Source: Bacillota bacterium (GTDB lineage Bacteria; Bacillota; Limnochordia; DTU080). Taken from it: 56,001 bases of DNA. The notes below the pieces were generated by a model. That model worked only from the letters and a program-made list of their open reading frames with translations, had not been told where the DNA came from and did not search any database. Location: the NCBI GenBank assembly GCA_012838035.1, contig DUQB01000081.1:1-56001 (forward strand), read 5' to 3'. Positions 16,849-24,665 of this stretch are shown here, piece by piece (the stretch's first letter is position 1; each line of letters starts with the position of its first letter). A program made the position numbers and the translations under genes.

Positions 16849-16877
16849 ATTATAGTATAGCGATGTAGCCTGCGAAA
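16849..16877 (-). promoter_or_regulatory. Likely promoter of the tRNA-Gly/tRNA-Thr pair
   Basis: On the minus strand a perfect TATAAT (16849-16854) lies 17 bases from a weak -35 TTTCGC (16872-16877). Confidence 0.45.
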
Positions 16878-17297
16878 AGCAAGAGCTTTATGCACGTACG
16901 GCAGATTATGTCAACCGCAGTATTAACGTTCTCTGCAGAGAAAGACAAGCAATATGGCAGCTCTGACCTCGACGGAAAGGCGCCGGTGTGGATCGGTCGA
17001 GTGCGGCTTGTACAGGACCTGCCATTCCGTTTAACACTTCCGATTGATCCCGGGATGCGGTTCATCGTACACTGATACGGCACATCAAACGGTGCGATCG
17101 CACTCATTTCCGGCGCACTGTTCGAGCTGCCGCCATGGTATGTCGACGCCAAGCGTATCATAGGCTACGGCCAGTGCGCTGAACCAATGCAATGCCGCGC
17201 CGAGTGAATGGTTGAGGTGCATTGCCCGATCGCCTTGCAGCAGCTTGAGCCACCGGTTTTGCCTCCGCATCACGGCCTGCCGCGGCTCTATCTCTTG
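16878..17297. other. Intergenic region with one orphan ORF
   Basis: No recognised gene. A minus-strand ORF (17085-17273, 62 residues, QNRWLKLLQGDRAMHLNHSLGAALHWFSALAVAYDTLGVDIPWRQLEQ) lies in the same frame as the preceding DUF1801 gene and begins eight codons after its stop. It has a globular-looking composition but no good ribosome binding site, so it may be a decayed gene tail. The plus-strand ORF at 16890-17075 has no support. Confidence 0.4.
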
Positions 17298-17720
17298 TCA
17301 GTGGTGATTGCCCGTAGCGTAGCACCAATGGGCAATCTCTGCTATGAGATCTAAGGGCAGCGGTTTATCAAAGGGCAGTTGCCAGGTACCCTTGCTGGTT
17401 TTGTAATCGATTAGGCGGTATGCAAAATGACGTATGGCTTCATCGCCGGGATAGATACTGATGTGGTCTTTGAACGCGGCAAAGTGGATGATGTTGTGTT
17501 TTTGCCAGTAAGTAGGCATGCGCCACGATATGCGCTCTTGGGCATCCGGAAGAGCAGCCCTGATGGCAGCGCGGATTTGCTCTAACAAAGGCTGAACCGC
17601 TTCGGGTTGCGCGGCGATATACTCGTCTAAGGTTTTGGGCGTTTCGCCGCAGAAGAGGCTCTGGTTGGTCTTCGCAAACTCACGCCCGCATTTTGGACAT
17701 TGCCACACTTTGGTGGTCAC
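17298..17720 (-). CDS. DUF1801 (YdhG-like) protein with N-terminal zinc ribbon
   Basis: 140 residues. The N-terminus WQCPKCGREFAKTNQSLFC is a short zinc-binding module. Residues ~30-135 form the DUF1801 fold: YIAAQPEAVQPLLEQIRAAIRAALPDAQERISWRMPTYW, HFAAFKDHISIYPG and KGTWQLPFDKPLPLDLIAEI. The fold is structurally related to frataxin-like and iron-handling proteins; its biochemical role is not settled. GTG start overlapping the stop of the DUF1905 gene by four bases (GTGA). Third gene of an AlkD-DUF1905-DUF1801 operon. Confidence 0.82.
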   Translation of the reverse strand: MTTKVWQCPKCGREFAKTNQSLFCGETPKTLDEYIAAQPEAVQPLLEQIRAAIRAALPDAQERISWRMPTYWQKHNIIHFAAFKDHISIYPGDEAIRHFAYRLIDYKTSKGTWQLPFDKPLPLDLIAEIAHWCYATGNHH

Positions 17721-17893
17721 CTCGCTACGACAGTGATGTGTACTTCGTCACCAAGTTGCTTGGTAATCTTTGCGCGGATATCTTTTCGCAACCCGATAAA
17801 ATTGCAAATCGAAAATGCGACATAGGCTTCGTCGATTTCCGGCACCTTTTGGATGACTGCGATAAAATCATAGGTTTTGGGCTTGGAGTTCAT
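17717..17893 (-). pseudogene. DUF1905 protein with an internal deletion
   Basis: The product NSKPKTYDFIAVIQKVPEIDEAYVAF...GLRKDIRAKITKQLGDEVHITVV matches both ends of DUF1905 proteins. The ~35 central residues (normally PYDVxxxFGKxRVxVxxTxDGxPYxGSxxxMG) are replaced by SICNF, leaving 58 residues instead of ~95. The deletion is in frame, so a short protein could still be made but would lack the central strands of the barrel. The true start is ATG 17893 with AGGT seven bases before; the track's longer start is an overextension. Overlaps DUF1801 by four bases and follows the AlkD-like gene by 11 bases. Confidence 0.65.
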
Positions 17894-17904
17894 GTCATTA
17901 CCTG

Positions 17905-18609
17905 CTAAGCCTGTTTGCGTGCCTTTTGCTGCTCCCGTGCAATTACTTTCTGAATAACCTGCGTGGCCTGCGGCACCTTGCATGCTGTTTCGCCCATGTT
18001 CACATGCACTTTGCCGATGGTCCGCGCGGCAGCTAGAGCTTCATTGCGCAAGGGGAGATAATAACTGCCTACTGCAATGACGAAGTTGTTCATCGAGTAA
18101 CGCGTGCGATCGGGTTGCTGGTGGATAGTCTCAACCACGCGGTTGAGCATACGCTTGATTTTCTGCTCGTCCCGGACGCTATTACTATTGCGCAACTTGA
18201 CGAGCAGCTCGCAATAACATGTCCAACCGGCAGCCATGACGAATTCTCTACCGCTTTTTATCCAACGGTCTGCTACCGGTTGGGCAAAACCGGTTTCAGC
18301 CAATGTGGTCCCGACTACGTAATCGGCCAGAGCATAGCAGTAGGCTTTGTCCACCCAATCATCAAGATCCGTTTCAGTCATCTTGTCCGGCTCGGCAATC
18401 ATGCCTGCGAAATACATGGCGTCATAATTACCGCCGGCGTAGAGCCGCATAGCCAGATCGTGGTTCTTCCCGATCCTTTTGGCCAACGGTTTCATATCAC
18501 CAGTGAGAACGCCGAAGAGAGGTTCGCGTGCACCGTGACGGATATAGATTTGTTTCGTTTGTTCGCGACCCAACGCCTCTAACGCTTGCATAACCTCCGT
18601 ATAAGTCAT
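17905..18609 (-). CDS. AlkD-like DNA alkylation repair protein
   Basis: The 234-residue, helix-rich protein (MQALEALGREQTKQIYIRHGAREPLFGVLTGDMKPLAKRIGKNHDLAMRLYAGGNYDAMYFAGMIAEP) belongs to the HEAT-repeat DNA alkylation repair family (PF08713). Conserved features include the opening LxxxG.eq.rk.y.rHG, the AxxLwxSGnyEAr-like LAMRLYAGGNYDAMYFAGMIA and a C-terminal basic tail. AlkD members excise N3- and N7-alkyl purines; whether this subgroup is a glycosylase is not certain. ATG at 18609 with GGAGG six bases upstream. It heads a three-gene operon. Confidence 0.85.
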   Translation of the reverse strand: MTYTEVMQALEALGREQTKQIYIRHGAREPLFGVLTGDMKPLAKRIGKNHDLAMRLYAGGNYDAMYFAGMIAEPDKMTETDLDDWVDKAYCYALADYVVGTTLAETGFAQPVADRWIKSGREFVMAAGWTCYCELLVKLRNSNSVRDEQKIKRMLNRVVETIHQQPDRTRYSMNNFVIAVGSYYLPLRNEALAAARTIGKVHVNMGETACKVPQATQVIQKVIAREQQKARKQA

Positions 18610-18656
18610 GACAATCCTCCGGCCCTTATCGGGTATAGTCTTTAGACGTGTTCGCC

Positions 18657-18763
18657 CTAGGGTTGTGCCACTAAGTACTTCGTACGTTCTTCAAAGCTGA
18701 CCGTATGGTACATTTGCCGGAGCACCTCAATGGGTCGGTGAAGATGTCGTCACCAATGCCCAT
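18657..18763 (-). pseudogene. Possible frameshifted micro-gene upstream of the AlkD-like gene
   Basis: From ATG at 18763 (GGAG nine bases upstream, a TATAAT-like box ~40 bases further) the frame reads MGIGDDIFTDP and then loses sense. A one-base shift gives IEVLRQMYHTVSFEERTKYLVAQP followed by TAG. Joined, they make a coherent ~35-residue peptide, suggesting loss of one C in the GACCCATTGAG stretch. No family recognised. Confidence 0.3.
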
Positions 18764-19041
18764 CTCGGTTATCTCCATAACTGGCATTCGCCTAGTGTGC
18801 CTAGATTATATACCATTTGCAGGGCTATTCATTGGAAAAATTATCGTCCCGGTCTGATCAGGACATACAACCTTGTTCTATCTTGGGGACCATGTTATCC
18901 TGGCAAAGGTGCATCAGCCTTTTTGTCCATCATCAATTGCGCGTTCCAAGTCCTGGGGACTATGGATACGATAGTTCCGTTGAGTGATGCGGAAACGAGT
19001 TTTGCCACGTAGAATGCGAGCTTTTTGCAGGGGTTAACAGT
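18764..19041. other. Intergenic region, nothing firm seen
   Basis: No supported gene. The plus-strand ORF 18797-19012 has no ribosome binding site or recognised domain. Confidence 0.4.
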
Positions 19042-19761
19042 ATGTGGGGTCTTCTGGCATCGACTATTGTGACCAGTGCTGTGGACAGCATCAATCCCAT
19101 CGGCATTGTACAGCAGTTTGTTTTACAGGGATTGGTAAAGAAACCGCAGCATATATGGTATTTCATCATGCCTACGGGTATTACGAACATGATAGTTGGT
19201 TACCTGGCGTATTACGGTTTTATGATATACGTTAAAGAGTATATCAATCAGCTGATGGCTCTGTATGGTAGGGCGTTGTATTTCACCGAATTAGGTTTTG
19301 GCATTGCCTGCCTGATTGCCGTAGCTTACTATGTGTGGCGCAAGAGAGGCACAACACGCACGGGGCAAAAGCTCACGGGCATAGAAGTCCAGCCGGAGGA
19401 AGTGCCCGTCGCCCACAACGTGTACTCAGTGACGCCTCCGGCTTTGGTTGGGATCGGCGTTGGCGTTACGTTGGCCGAATTGACCTCCGCTCTGCCGTAC
19501 TTCGCTTTTATGGCCATTCTCTTTAACTATCGGCTATCGCTTTTACAGTTGACCGCGATAATGGTGTTGTACAATCTCATCTACATGTCTCCGTTTATGC
19601 TCCTGTACTTTATCTATATGAGGGCGCAAGACAAGTTTGATCACCTGTATGCGCTGATCAGAGTACGGATGACTCGATGGAAAGCTATTGTTACGCCGCT
19701 TTTCGGTGGCGGCGTGGGACTTGCTTTGGTGCTTCACGCGGTCTCGCTTCTAACGACATAA
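19042..19761 (+). CDS. GAP/LysE-superfamily membrane protein
   Basis: 239 residues with about six transmembrane segments. The N-terminus LLASTIVTSAVDSINPIGIVQQFVLQ carries the duplicated AxxDsiNP motif typical of the GAP (Sap, PF11139) and LysE-like export families. The second half repeats it loosely (GIGVGVTLAELTSALPYFAFMAIL). A charged loop of ~35 residues (WRKRGTTRTGQKLTGIEVQPEEVP) divides the halves. Members are thought to export small molecules or lipids; the substrate is unknown. ATG start at 19042 after GCAGGGG. Confidence 0.7.
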   Translation: MWGLLASTIVTSAVDSINPIGIVQQFVLQGLVKKPQHIWYFIMPTGITNMIVGYLAYYGFMIYVKEYINQLMALYGRALYFTELGFGIACLIAVAYYVWRKRGTTRTGQKLTGIEVQPEEVPVAHNVYSVTPPALVGIGVGVTLAELTSALPYFAFMAILFNYRLSLLQLTAIMVLYNLIYMSPFMLLYFIYMRAQDKFDHLYALIRVRMTRWKAIVTPLFGGGVGLALVLHAVSLLTT

Positions 19762-19822
19762 CTGGATTTCCGGGGATATAAACGTAATGCCCAAGTCGTG
19801 GGTTAATCGGACCAACGGCAAG

Positions 19823-20476
19823 TTACCGTCGGTCCCCACGCCGTTCGTAGTCGATTTGAATATCAGCATTCCAATCGTCCGGCATAGCGGCATTTTCCCG
19901 GAATGCGGTTAAGGCATCGCTTAAGGCCCTAAAGTTGAGTTCTACTCCTGCAGCGTCGGCATGGTAGTTCTGCGCGCGATTGGAAGCAATGCCAAGATTG
20001 GTTGCAGTTGCGACAGCATCAATATTCGCTCCGAGGAAGACAAACTCCCAACCGTCCTTTGTTTGGTGATGCTCAATCATTTGCCTAATCTGTGCGGCGG
20101 AATACTCACGGCTGGCATTTTCCTCACCATCCGTAATGATCACAAATAGGACCTTATGGGCTTTGGAATCCACAGCCGTTTCCTCTTGCCGTCGCGTGAC
20201 TTTGTGGATGGTTTGGCCAATGGCATCAAGCAAAGCCGTCGTGCCACCGACATAGTACTCCGTTTCGGTAAGAGGGCTCACGGCGTTAATATCTTGACGA
20301 TCGTGAAGTAGTACGTAGTCATGCGCAAATATGACGGTAGTGATAGAGCATTTGGCTGCAAGCCGCCGTTGCTTCTCGAGCATGGCATTGTACCCGCCTA
20401 TGGTATCGCGTTCCAAACCAGCCATCGATCCGCTCTTATCAAGAATAAATACCAGTTCAGTCAATTTGTCCGCCAT
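19823..20476 (-). CDS. VWA-domain protein
   Basis: 217 residues from ATG 20476, chosen because GGGGAG lies six bases upstream and the product then begins MADKLTELVFILDKSGSMAGLE; the 32 upstream codons in the track are not needed. It is a single von Willebrand factor A domain with a full MIDAS: DKSGS, a Thr in YVGGTTALLDAIG, and ITDGEEN. It has no signal peptide, so it is cytoplasmic. Single-domain VWA proteins of this kind often partner AAA+ ATPases, but none is adjacent here. The 3' end lies within a GGACC..GGTCC hairpin (19809-19835). Confidence 0.85.
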   Translation of the reverse strand: MADKLTELVFILDKSGSMAGLERDTIGGYNAMLEKQRRLAAKCSITTVIFAHDYVLLHDRQDINAVSPLTETEYYVGGTTALLDAIGQTIHKVTRRQEETAVDSKAHKVLFVIITDGEENASREYSAAQIRQMIEHHQTKDGWEFVFLGANIDAVATATNLGIASNRAQNYHADAAGVELNFRALSDALTAFRENAAMPDDWNADIQIDYERRGDRR

Positions 20477-20534
20477 TGCTGTCTCCCCCATAAGTAGTAT
20501 CCGACCTAAGAATAGCATGGCGATATGAACCGGC

Positions 20535-20638
20535 TGTCGCTTGTAAAGCGACATTGTATGCCGAGGAGGCATAGGAGCAGGTCCATGGGAGATGCTTTTA
20601 TGCTGTTGTGCGCCGTGAATGGCGCAGGAGTAGCATAA
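20535..20638. repeat. Three consecutive inverted repeats upstream of the VWA gene
   Basis: TGTCGCTT-gta-AAGCGACA (20535-20553), TATGCC-gagga-GGCATA (20557-20573) and a longer TTATGCT...GCGCC-gtgaat-GGCGC...AGCATAA (20598-20638) follow one another within 105 bases. The region between the VWA and macro genes (20477-20807) otherwise holds no gene that I can see. Confidence 0.6.
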
Positions 20639-20807
20639 CTGAGCGGGCTAAGATGGCTTAAGAAAGAATGAGGCATTTTTGTTGGAAAATAGAGCACATG
20701 AGATTGGAGAGTTGTTCAGCAGGCTCAATGAGCAATGCCGGTATGTCGCACAGGTCGTGCAAGTTGCATGCACGAGGGAGTGACTTGGACTAGATATCCG
20801 CTGAGTT

Positions 20808-21747
20808 TCAACCACCTAAAAGCGGTTGGTCATAGTGGAACAGCATCTCATTGATGGTGAACAGGTCATACTGCCCTGTTCTAATAAAGTACTCTACGAT
20901 CACATCAAACTTCTGACTGGGGGAAAGCGCGTAACCTGCCCTTTGCAGCAGATCTCGCGTTTCTTCAAGCGACAACTCTAAGGCTATGGCTAGCGCAACA
21001 GCCGTACGCTTGCCGGGCTTGTAACCTTTGTTGCTTCTGATCTTAGAGAAGAGCCTGCGATCTATGTTGGCGCGTTTATAGACTTCCACATCCGTGAGGC
21101 CTTTGGCGTCAATCAAGTGTAAAAGCATGGTGGCGAAAGGCTCATCCAGGCTTTCAACCAATTGGTCCAGCCCCGTAAATTGCTCCGCGGCATCATAATG
21201 AATCGATGCGCATACCGAGTCGCTTTCCCGCACACTCCAGGAAAGCGCGGTAGATTCAGCGAGAATCTCGGTGTTATAATGCTTTGCTACGTAGCGTGCT
21301 ACAGCTTTCAGCACTTGGGGCTCAACAGCCAACGCGCTATTCTCGGGAACGACCAGGAACACGTCGATGTCATACGTTTTTAAGAAGTGAGAGATCGCCG
21401 TGGTGGCCGCATGCAGAATGAGATTATCAGGGTAACCGGGGACGCAATCAGTAAAAAGCGGCAGGGCGACGCTCAGGCAGTGGTTTTCCGCAGCTAGGCT
21501 CAAGCCGTTAAGGTAGCAGGCGAAGCTGTGCTGCTGCTTGGTTCAGGTCATCGGCATAGGTGGGGTAGGCAATGTGAATAATATGCTTGGCTGGAAGCTG
21601 GGAACCAGGTGTTATCACGGCTGCGTCCGTAGCTTTGCAGATGGCTTTGCTCTCCGAGTCGTCCACTTGTAACAGGTTGTTTGTGAAGTGGATGACGGCA
21701 TCGACATTCAAGGTGCTGATCTCTTGGCGCACAATATGGTATGGCAT
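20808..21747 (-). pseudogene. Macro-domain protein gene split by a frameshift
   Basis: Two track ORFs form one gene. 21747-21511 encodes the start of a macro domain (MPYHIVRQEISTLNVDAVIHFTNNLL ... LPAKHIIHIAYPTYADDLNQAAAQL). The rest (CYLNGLSLAAENHCLSVALPLFTDCVPGYPDNLILHAATTAISHFLKTYDIDVFLVV) continues in another frame, followed by the C-terminal module LTDVEVYKRANIDRRLFSKIRSNKGYKPGKRTAVALAIALEL ... FTINEMLFHYDQPLLG known from Bacillota macro proteins. One extra base near 21519 (CGC-c-TGC) explains the break. The ADP-ribose loop GGGVDGAIH is also missing, so the gene was probably already degenerate. ATG 21747 with GGGGAGG upstream. Confidence 0.8.
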
Positions 21748-21864
21748 GCGACTACCTCCCCGACTTTCCAGGTAAGACGTTAGTTCGCACTAGCCTGTTG
21801 CAGGTCCTTCTGAGTGCCTGCATGGTCATGAAAGCGAGGGCGGATGAACATCGTCCGCTCGGCA

Positions 21865-21904
21865 AGAAAAAATAAAGACCACCTCACAATGAGGTGATCT
21901 TTAT
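21865..21904 (-). terminator. Terminator after tRNA-Asp
   Basis: On the minus strand AAAGATCACCTCA-ttg-TGAGGTGGTCTTT followed by ATTTTTT, a 12-13 bp stem directly downstream of the tRNA. Confidence 0.85.
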
Positions 21905-21907
21905 GCT

Positions 21908-21985
21908 TGGCGGAACCGACGGGACTCGAACCCGCGATCTCCGGCGTGACAGGCCGGCGTGTTAGACCAACTACACCACGGTTCC
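21908..21985 (-). tRNA. tRNA-Asp (anticodon GTC)
   Basis: Acceptor GGAACCG/CGGTTCC with discriminator G and encoded CCA, anticodon arm CCGGC-CTGTCAC-GCCGG with GTC, T arm GCGGG-TTCGAGT-CCCGT. Two further bases upstream (GC) extend the acceptor complementarity but belong to the leader. Confidence 0.93.
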
Positions 21986-22137
21986 GCAGCAATGAACCAA
22001 CAGCGAATTATATCTTAACATGGAATGAAGGCCGACGTCAATACTTTTTGTCGGCATGTCTGGTTGGTACAGGCATGTGGGATATCATCACAGCTACTTC
22101 ACTCAGGTGAGTATCGGCATGATAGGGACGTGTGTTG

Positions 22138-22797
22138 ATGATTCTGCTCAGCTTTCTACGCACCCTCTTCTTCTACTTCTTCCTTTTAGCCGTATTACGG
22201 ATTATGGGGAAACGCGAGCTTGGCAGCTTAGGTCCGCTGGATTTGGTTGTGACCATTATTATGGCCGAGGTAGCCACTCTACCTATAGAAAACCCGGAGC
22301 GGCCGATGATTTTGGCCATCGTACCCATTCTAACCATCCTTACGCTGGAAATACTGCTTTCCTATTTGTGTTTGAAGATCCCCCGGTTGCGAGGTCTCGT
22401 CATGGGCAGACCCTCGGTGGTGATACGCCATGGTAAACTGGAACGCAAGGAGATGAGAAGGTTGCGCTTCAGCGTTTATGACCTGTTGGAACAGTTGCGA
22501 GTGCGTGGATATTATAATCCGGCCGATGTGGAGATGGCTATTCTCGAGTGCGATGGCGAGTTATCGGTGCTGCCGAAGGCTGACGCAGGATACAGGCGGT
22601 ATGGAGCGCGTGTTCGCCCGGCCTACGCGGTGATCGTTGACGGTATAGTGAACAAATCAGCCTTACAAGCAACCGGTATGACTGAGGAAGATTTATCTAC
22701 GGAACTGGCAAAACATGGGATCGATGAAATAGGAAAGGTCTTTGTGGCGACCACACAACCTGACGGTAGCCTATTTGTGCAGGTAAAGCAGACATGA
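22138..22797 (+). CDS. DUF421 (YetF/YcaP-type) membrane protein
   Basis: 219 residues. The first ~85 contain three hydrophobic helices including the family motif LRIMGKRELGSLGPLDLVVTIIMAEVATLPIENPERP. The soluble C-terminal part has GRPSVVIRHGKLERKEMRRLRFSVYDLLEQLRVRGYYNPADVEMAILECDGELSVLPK, typical of DUF421. Function is unknown, though members are linked to envelope and spore traits in Bacillus. ATG 22138 is preferred over GTG 22132 because AGGGA sits nine bases upstream of ATG. Confidence 0.92.
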   Translation: MILLSFLRTLFFYFFLLAVLRIMGKRELGSLGPLDLVVTIIMAEVATLPIENPERPMILAIVPILTILTLEILLSYLCLKIPRLRGLVMGRPSVVIRHGKLERKEMRRLRFSVYDLLEQLRVRGYYNPADVEMAILECDGELSVLPKADAGYRRYGARVRPAYAVIVDGIVNKSALQATGMTEEDLSTELAKHGIDEIGKVFVATTQPDGSLFVQVKQT

Positions 22798-22846
22798 GCA
22801 GATGGTAACGCATGGGGGCCGTCGTACTGGTGATCAAAGTCGCTTC

Positions 22847-22875
22847 TTGCCAGGAGTATGGTGCGGTGATATAAT
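22847..22875 (+). promoter_or_regulatory. Promoter for tRNA-Arg
   Basis: TTGCCA (22847-22852), 17-base spacer, perfect TATAAT (22870-22875), 27 bases before the tRNA. Confidence 0.8.
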
Positions 22876-22902
22876 GTCTAAGCAGTGCATCATCTTTGCC
22901 AT

Positions 22903-22978
22903 GCGCCTATAGCTCAGCGGATCAGAGCACCGGCCTCCGGAGCCGGGTGCGCAGGTTCGAGTCCTGCTAGGCGCACCA
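22903..22978 (+). tRNA. tRNA-Arg (anticodon CCG)
   Basis: Acceptor GCGCCTA/TAGGCGC, D arm GCTC/GAGC, anticodon arm CCGGC-CTCCGGA-GCCGG with CCG, T arm GCAGG-TTCGAGT-CCTGC, CCA encoded. Own promoter and terminator. Confidence 0.94.
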
Positions 22979-22982
22979 AGCT

Positions 22983-23020
22983 AGTCCGTACCCGTTCCAG
23001 CGGTGCGGGCTATTTTTTTT
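22983..23020 (+). terminator. Terminator after tRNA-Arg
   Basis: AGTCCGTACC (22983-22992) pairs with GGTGCGGGCT (23002-23011) over ten base pairs, followed by ATTTTTTTT. Confidence 0.88.
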
Positions 23021-23129
23021 ACCCATTGCCGACCACGGCTTTAACAATGGACACCTCCCCCTAACCGCCGTCAGCAGGTCACCAAGTTCCAACACAGCCA
23101 TATTGCGGCGTCTTAACCGGAAATTGTGG

Positions 23130-23158
23130 TTGTGAGACAAGTCGACACGCAGTATAAT
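23130..23158 (+). promoter_or_regulatory. Promoter ahead of a 43-codon ORF
   Basis: TTGTGA (23130-23135), 17-base spacer, perfect TATAAT (23153-23158), 66 bases before the ATG of the small ORF. Confidence 0.65.
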
Positions 23159-23224
23159 TCCTAGGCAGTAGCATAACTCAACCGTAACAAAGGAGCGCAT
23201 TCTAATTCTTTAGGGAGCGGATCT

Positions 23225-23356
23225 ATGGTCGTCCGGATGACCGAGCAAGCCACAGAGCGCAAAGTAACCAAACGTGAAGGACTCCGACTCGTTTGGCAAG
23301 GAACTCGAATCGCAAAAATCATCTTCGCTACGGGGAAGGTAGTTGAGTTCCATTAA
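23225..23356 (+). CDS. Small 43-residue protein, unknown function
   Basis: Too short for the ORF track. The ATG at 23225 has GGGAG seven bases upstream and a good promoter ahead; an inverted repeat lies after the stop. The product MVVRMTEQATERKVTKREG...LVWQGTRIAKIIFATGKVVEFH is basic, ends in two beta-strand-like stretches and contains no cysteines or membrane segment. No family recognised. The complete promoter-RBS-ORF-hairpin arrangement is the reason for calling it. Confidence 0.5.
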   Translation: MVVRMTEQATERKVTKREGLRLVWQGTRIAKIIFATGKVVEFH

Positions 23357-23389
23357 TTAAAGGTCGTCTATACCAACCAAGCCAGTCAA

Positions 23390-23420
23390 GGCTGCCTTAA
23401 CAGAATGGGGCAGCCGTTTC
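23390..23420 (+). terminator. Hairpin after the 43-codon ORF
   Basis: GGCTGCC (23390-23396) and GGCAGCC (23409-23415) with a 12-base loop, followed by a broken T tract (GTTTCAGTTTGTT). Confidence 0.5.
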
Positions 23421-23426
23421 AGTTTG

Positions 23427-23456
23427 TTGACCTGTTACTGCAGGGAAAGCTAGAAT
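23427..23456 (+). promoter_or_regulatory. Promoter for glycerate kinase
   Basis: TTGACC (23427-23432), 18-base spacer, TAGAAT (23451-23456), 60 bases before the start codon. Confidence 0.6.
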
Positions 23457-23516
23457 AAACAGGAATTAGGCACAGGGGATTATGACCCACAGTACATACA
23501 CCTTGGAGGTCCTTCC

Positions 23517-24665
23517 ATGCACATACTGATCGCGCCGGATAAGTTCAAAGGCTCGCTAACGGCCAAACAGGCAGCTCACCATATCGCCGCAGGTATACGG
23601 CGTGTTTTAGATTCAGTCACTATTACGCAAATCCCTATGGCTGACGGAGGCGAGGGTACGGTCCAGTCACTGGTCGATGCTACCGGGGGGCAGTTGGTAT
23701 CCATTGAGGTTACCGGTCCTCTCGGCACTCCGGTTTCAGCCTCATTCGGCATTTTGGGCGATGGACAGACGGCAGTGATTGAGATGGCTGCCGCCTCCGG
23801 CTTAGCTTTGATTACATCAGCAGAGCGAGATCCGGAAAACGCCACAACCTACGGTACCGGCGAACTGTTGTTGGCCGCCGCTAAAAGAGGTTGCCGCAAA
23901 GTAGTGATCGGCATTGGCGGCAGCGCTACCAACGATGGAGGCGCAGGGATGGCCCAGGCTTTGGGCGCCAGGTTGCTGGATGCAAGTGGTCGAGAACTGC
24001 CTCCGGGCGGGATCCACTTAGCTCGCTTGGCCAAAATCGATATCTCCGGTATCGATCCACAAGTAAAACGGATGTCGGTCGTTGTAGCGTGCGATGTCAC
24101 CAATCCGCTTTGCGGCGTCACCGGAGCAAGTACGGTATATGGCCCGCAAAAAGGCGCGACGCCTGAGATGGTGGTCCGCTTGGATCAGGCGTTATCTCAT
24201 TATGCGGATATTATTGCCCGCGACTTGGATAAGGACGTGCGCAATGTTCCAGGTGCCGGCGCTGCCGGCGGGTTGGGCGCCGGACTAATGGCTTTCCTGG
24301 ATGCTGAGTTGGAGCGCGGTGTGGATATCATCATCGATGTTGTAGGACTGGATGCCGCGATGCAAAACTGCGATCTGGTGATCACAGGTGAAGGCGGCGT
24401 GGATGCCCAAACCGCCTTTGGAAAAGCGCCTGCCGGAGTAGCGCAGGTGGCGGAGCGCTACAAGAAACCTGTCATCGTACTTGCCGGATCGGTCGCCGAC
24501 GATGCGCGTAGTCTGCACGACCATGGGTTGCATGCCATCTTCAGCCTCTGCCGCAAGCCGATGAGCTTAGGTGATGCCATCGCGCATGGCGCCAAATACC
24601 TTGAGGACACCGCTGAGGAAGTAGCTCGTCTGTTGGTAATCGGTCAGCAACTGTCAAAAAGCTAG
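23517..24665 (+). CDS. Glycerate kinase (GarK/GlxK family)
   Basis: Phosphorylates D-glycerate, feeding it to glycolysis. The 382-residue sequence shows the family opening HILIAPDKFKGSLTAKQAAHHIAAGI, MADGGEGTVQSL, GIGGSATNDGGAGMAQALGARL, CDVTNPLCGVTGAS, PGAGAAGGLGAGLMAF and ITGEGGVDAQTAFGKAPAGVA. The ATG start has GGAGG seven bases upstream. Which product (2- or 3-phosphoglycerate) is formed cannot be read from sequence here. Monocistronic; its 3' end overlaps the convergent EEP gene by 12 bases. Confidence 0.95.
   Translation: MHILIAPDKFKGSLTAKQAAHHIAAGIRRVLDSVTITQIPMADGGEGTVQSLVDATGGQLVSIEVTGPLGTPVSASFGILGDGQTAVIEMAAASGLALITSAERDPENATTYGTGELLLAAAKRGCRKVVIGIGGSATNDGGAGMAQALGARLLDASGRELPPGGIHLARLAKIDISGIDPQVKRMSVVVACDVTNPLCGVTGASTVYGPQKGATPEMVVRLDQALSHYADIIARDLDKDVRNVPGAGAAGGLGAGLMAFLDAELERGVDIIIDVVGLDAAMQNCDLVITGEGGVDAQTAFGKAPAGVAQVAERYKKPVIVLAGSVADDARSLHDHGLHAIFSLCRKPMSLGDAIAHGAKYLEDTAEEVARLLVIGQQLSKS

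Noticed and set aside
16890-17075. Plus-strand ORF of 61 residues beginning MHVRQIMSTAVLTFSAEKDK
   Set aside because: Briefly considered as a CBS-like opening, but there is no RBS and the rest does not match.
18797-19012. Plus-strand ORF MPRLYTICRAIHWKNYRPGL
   Set aside because: No RBS or domain and aberrant composition; likely chance.
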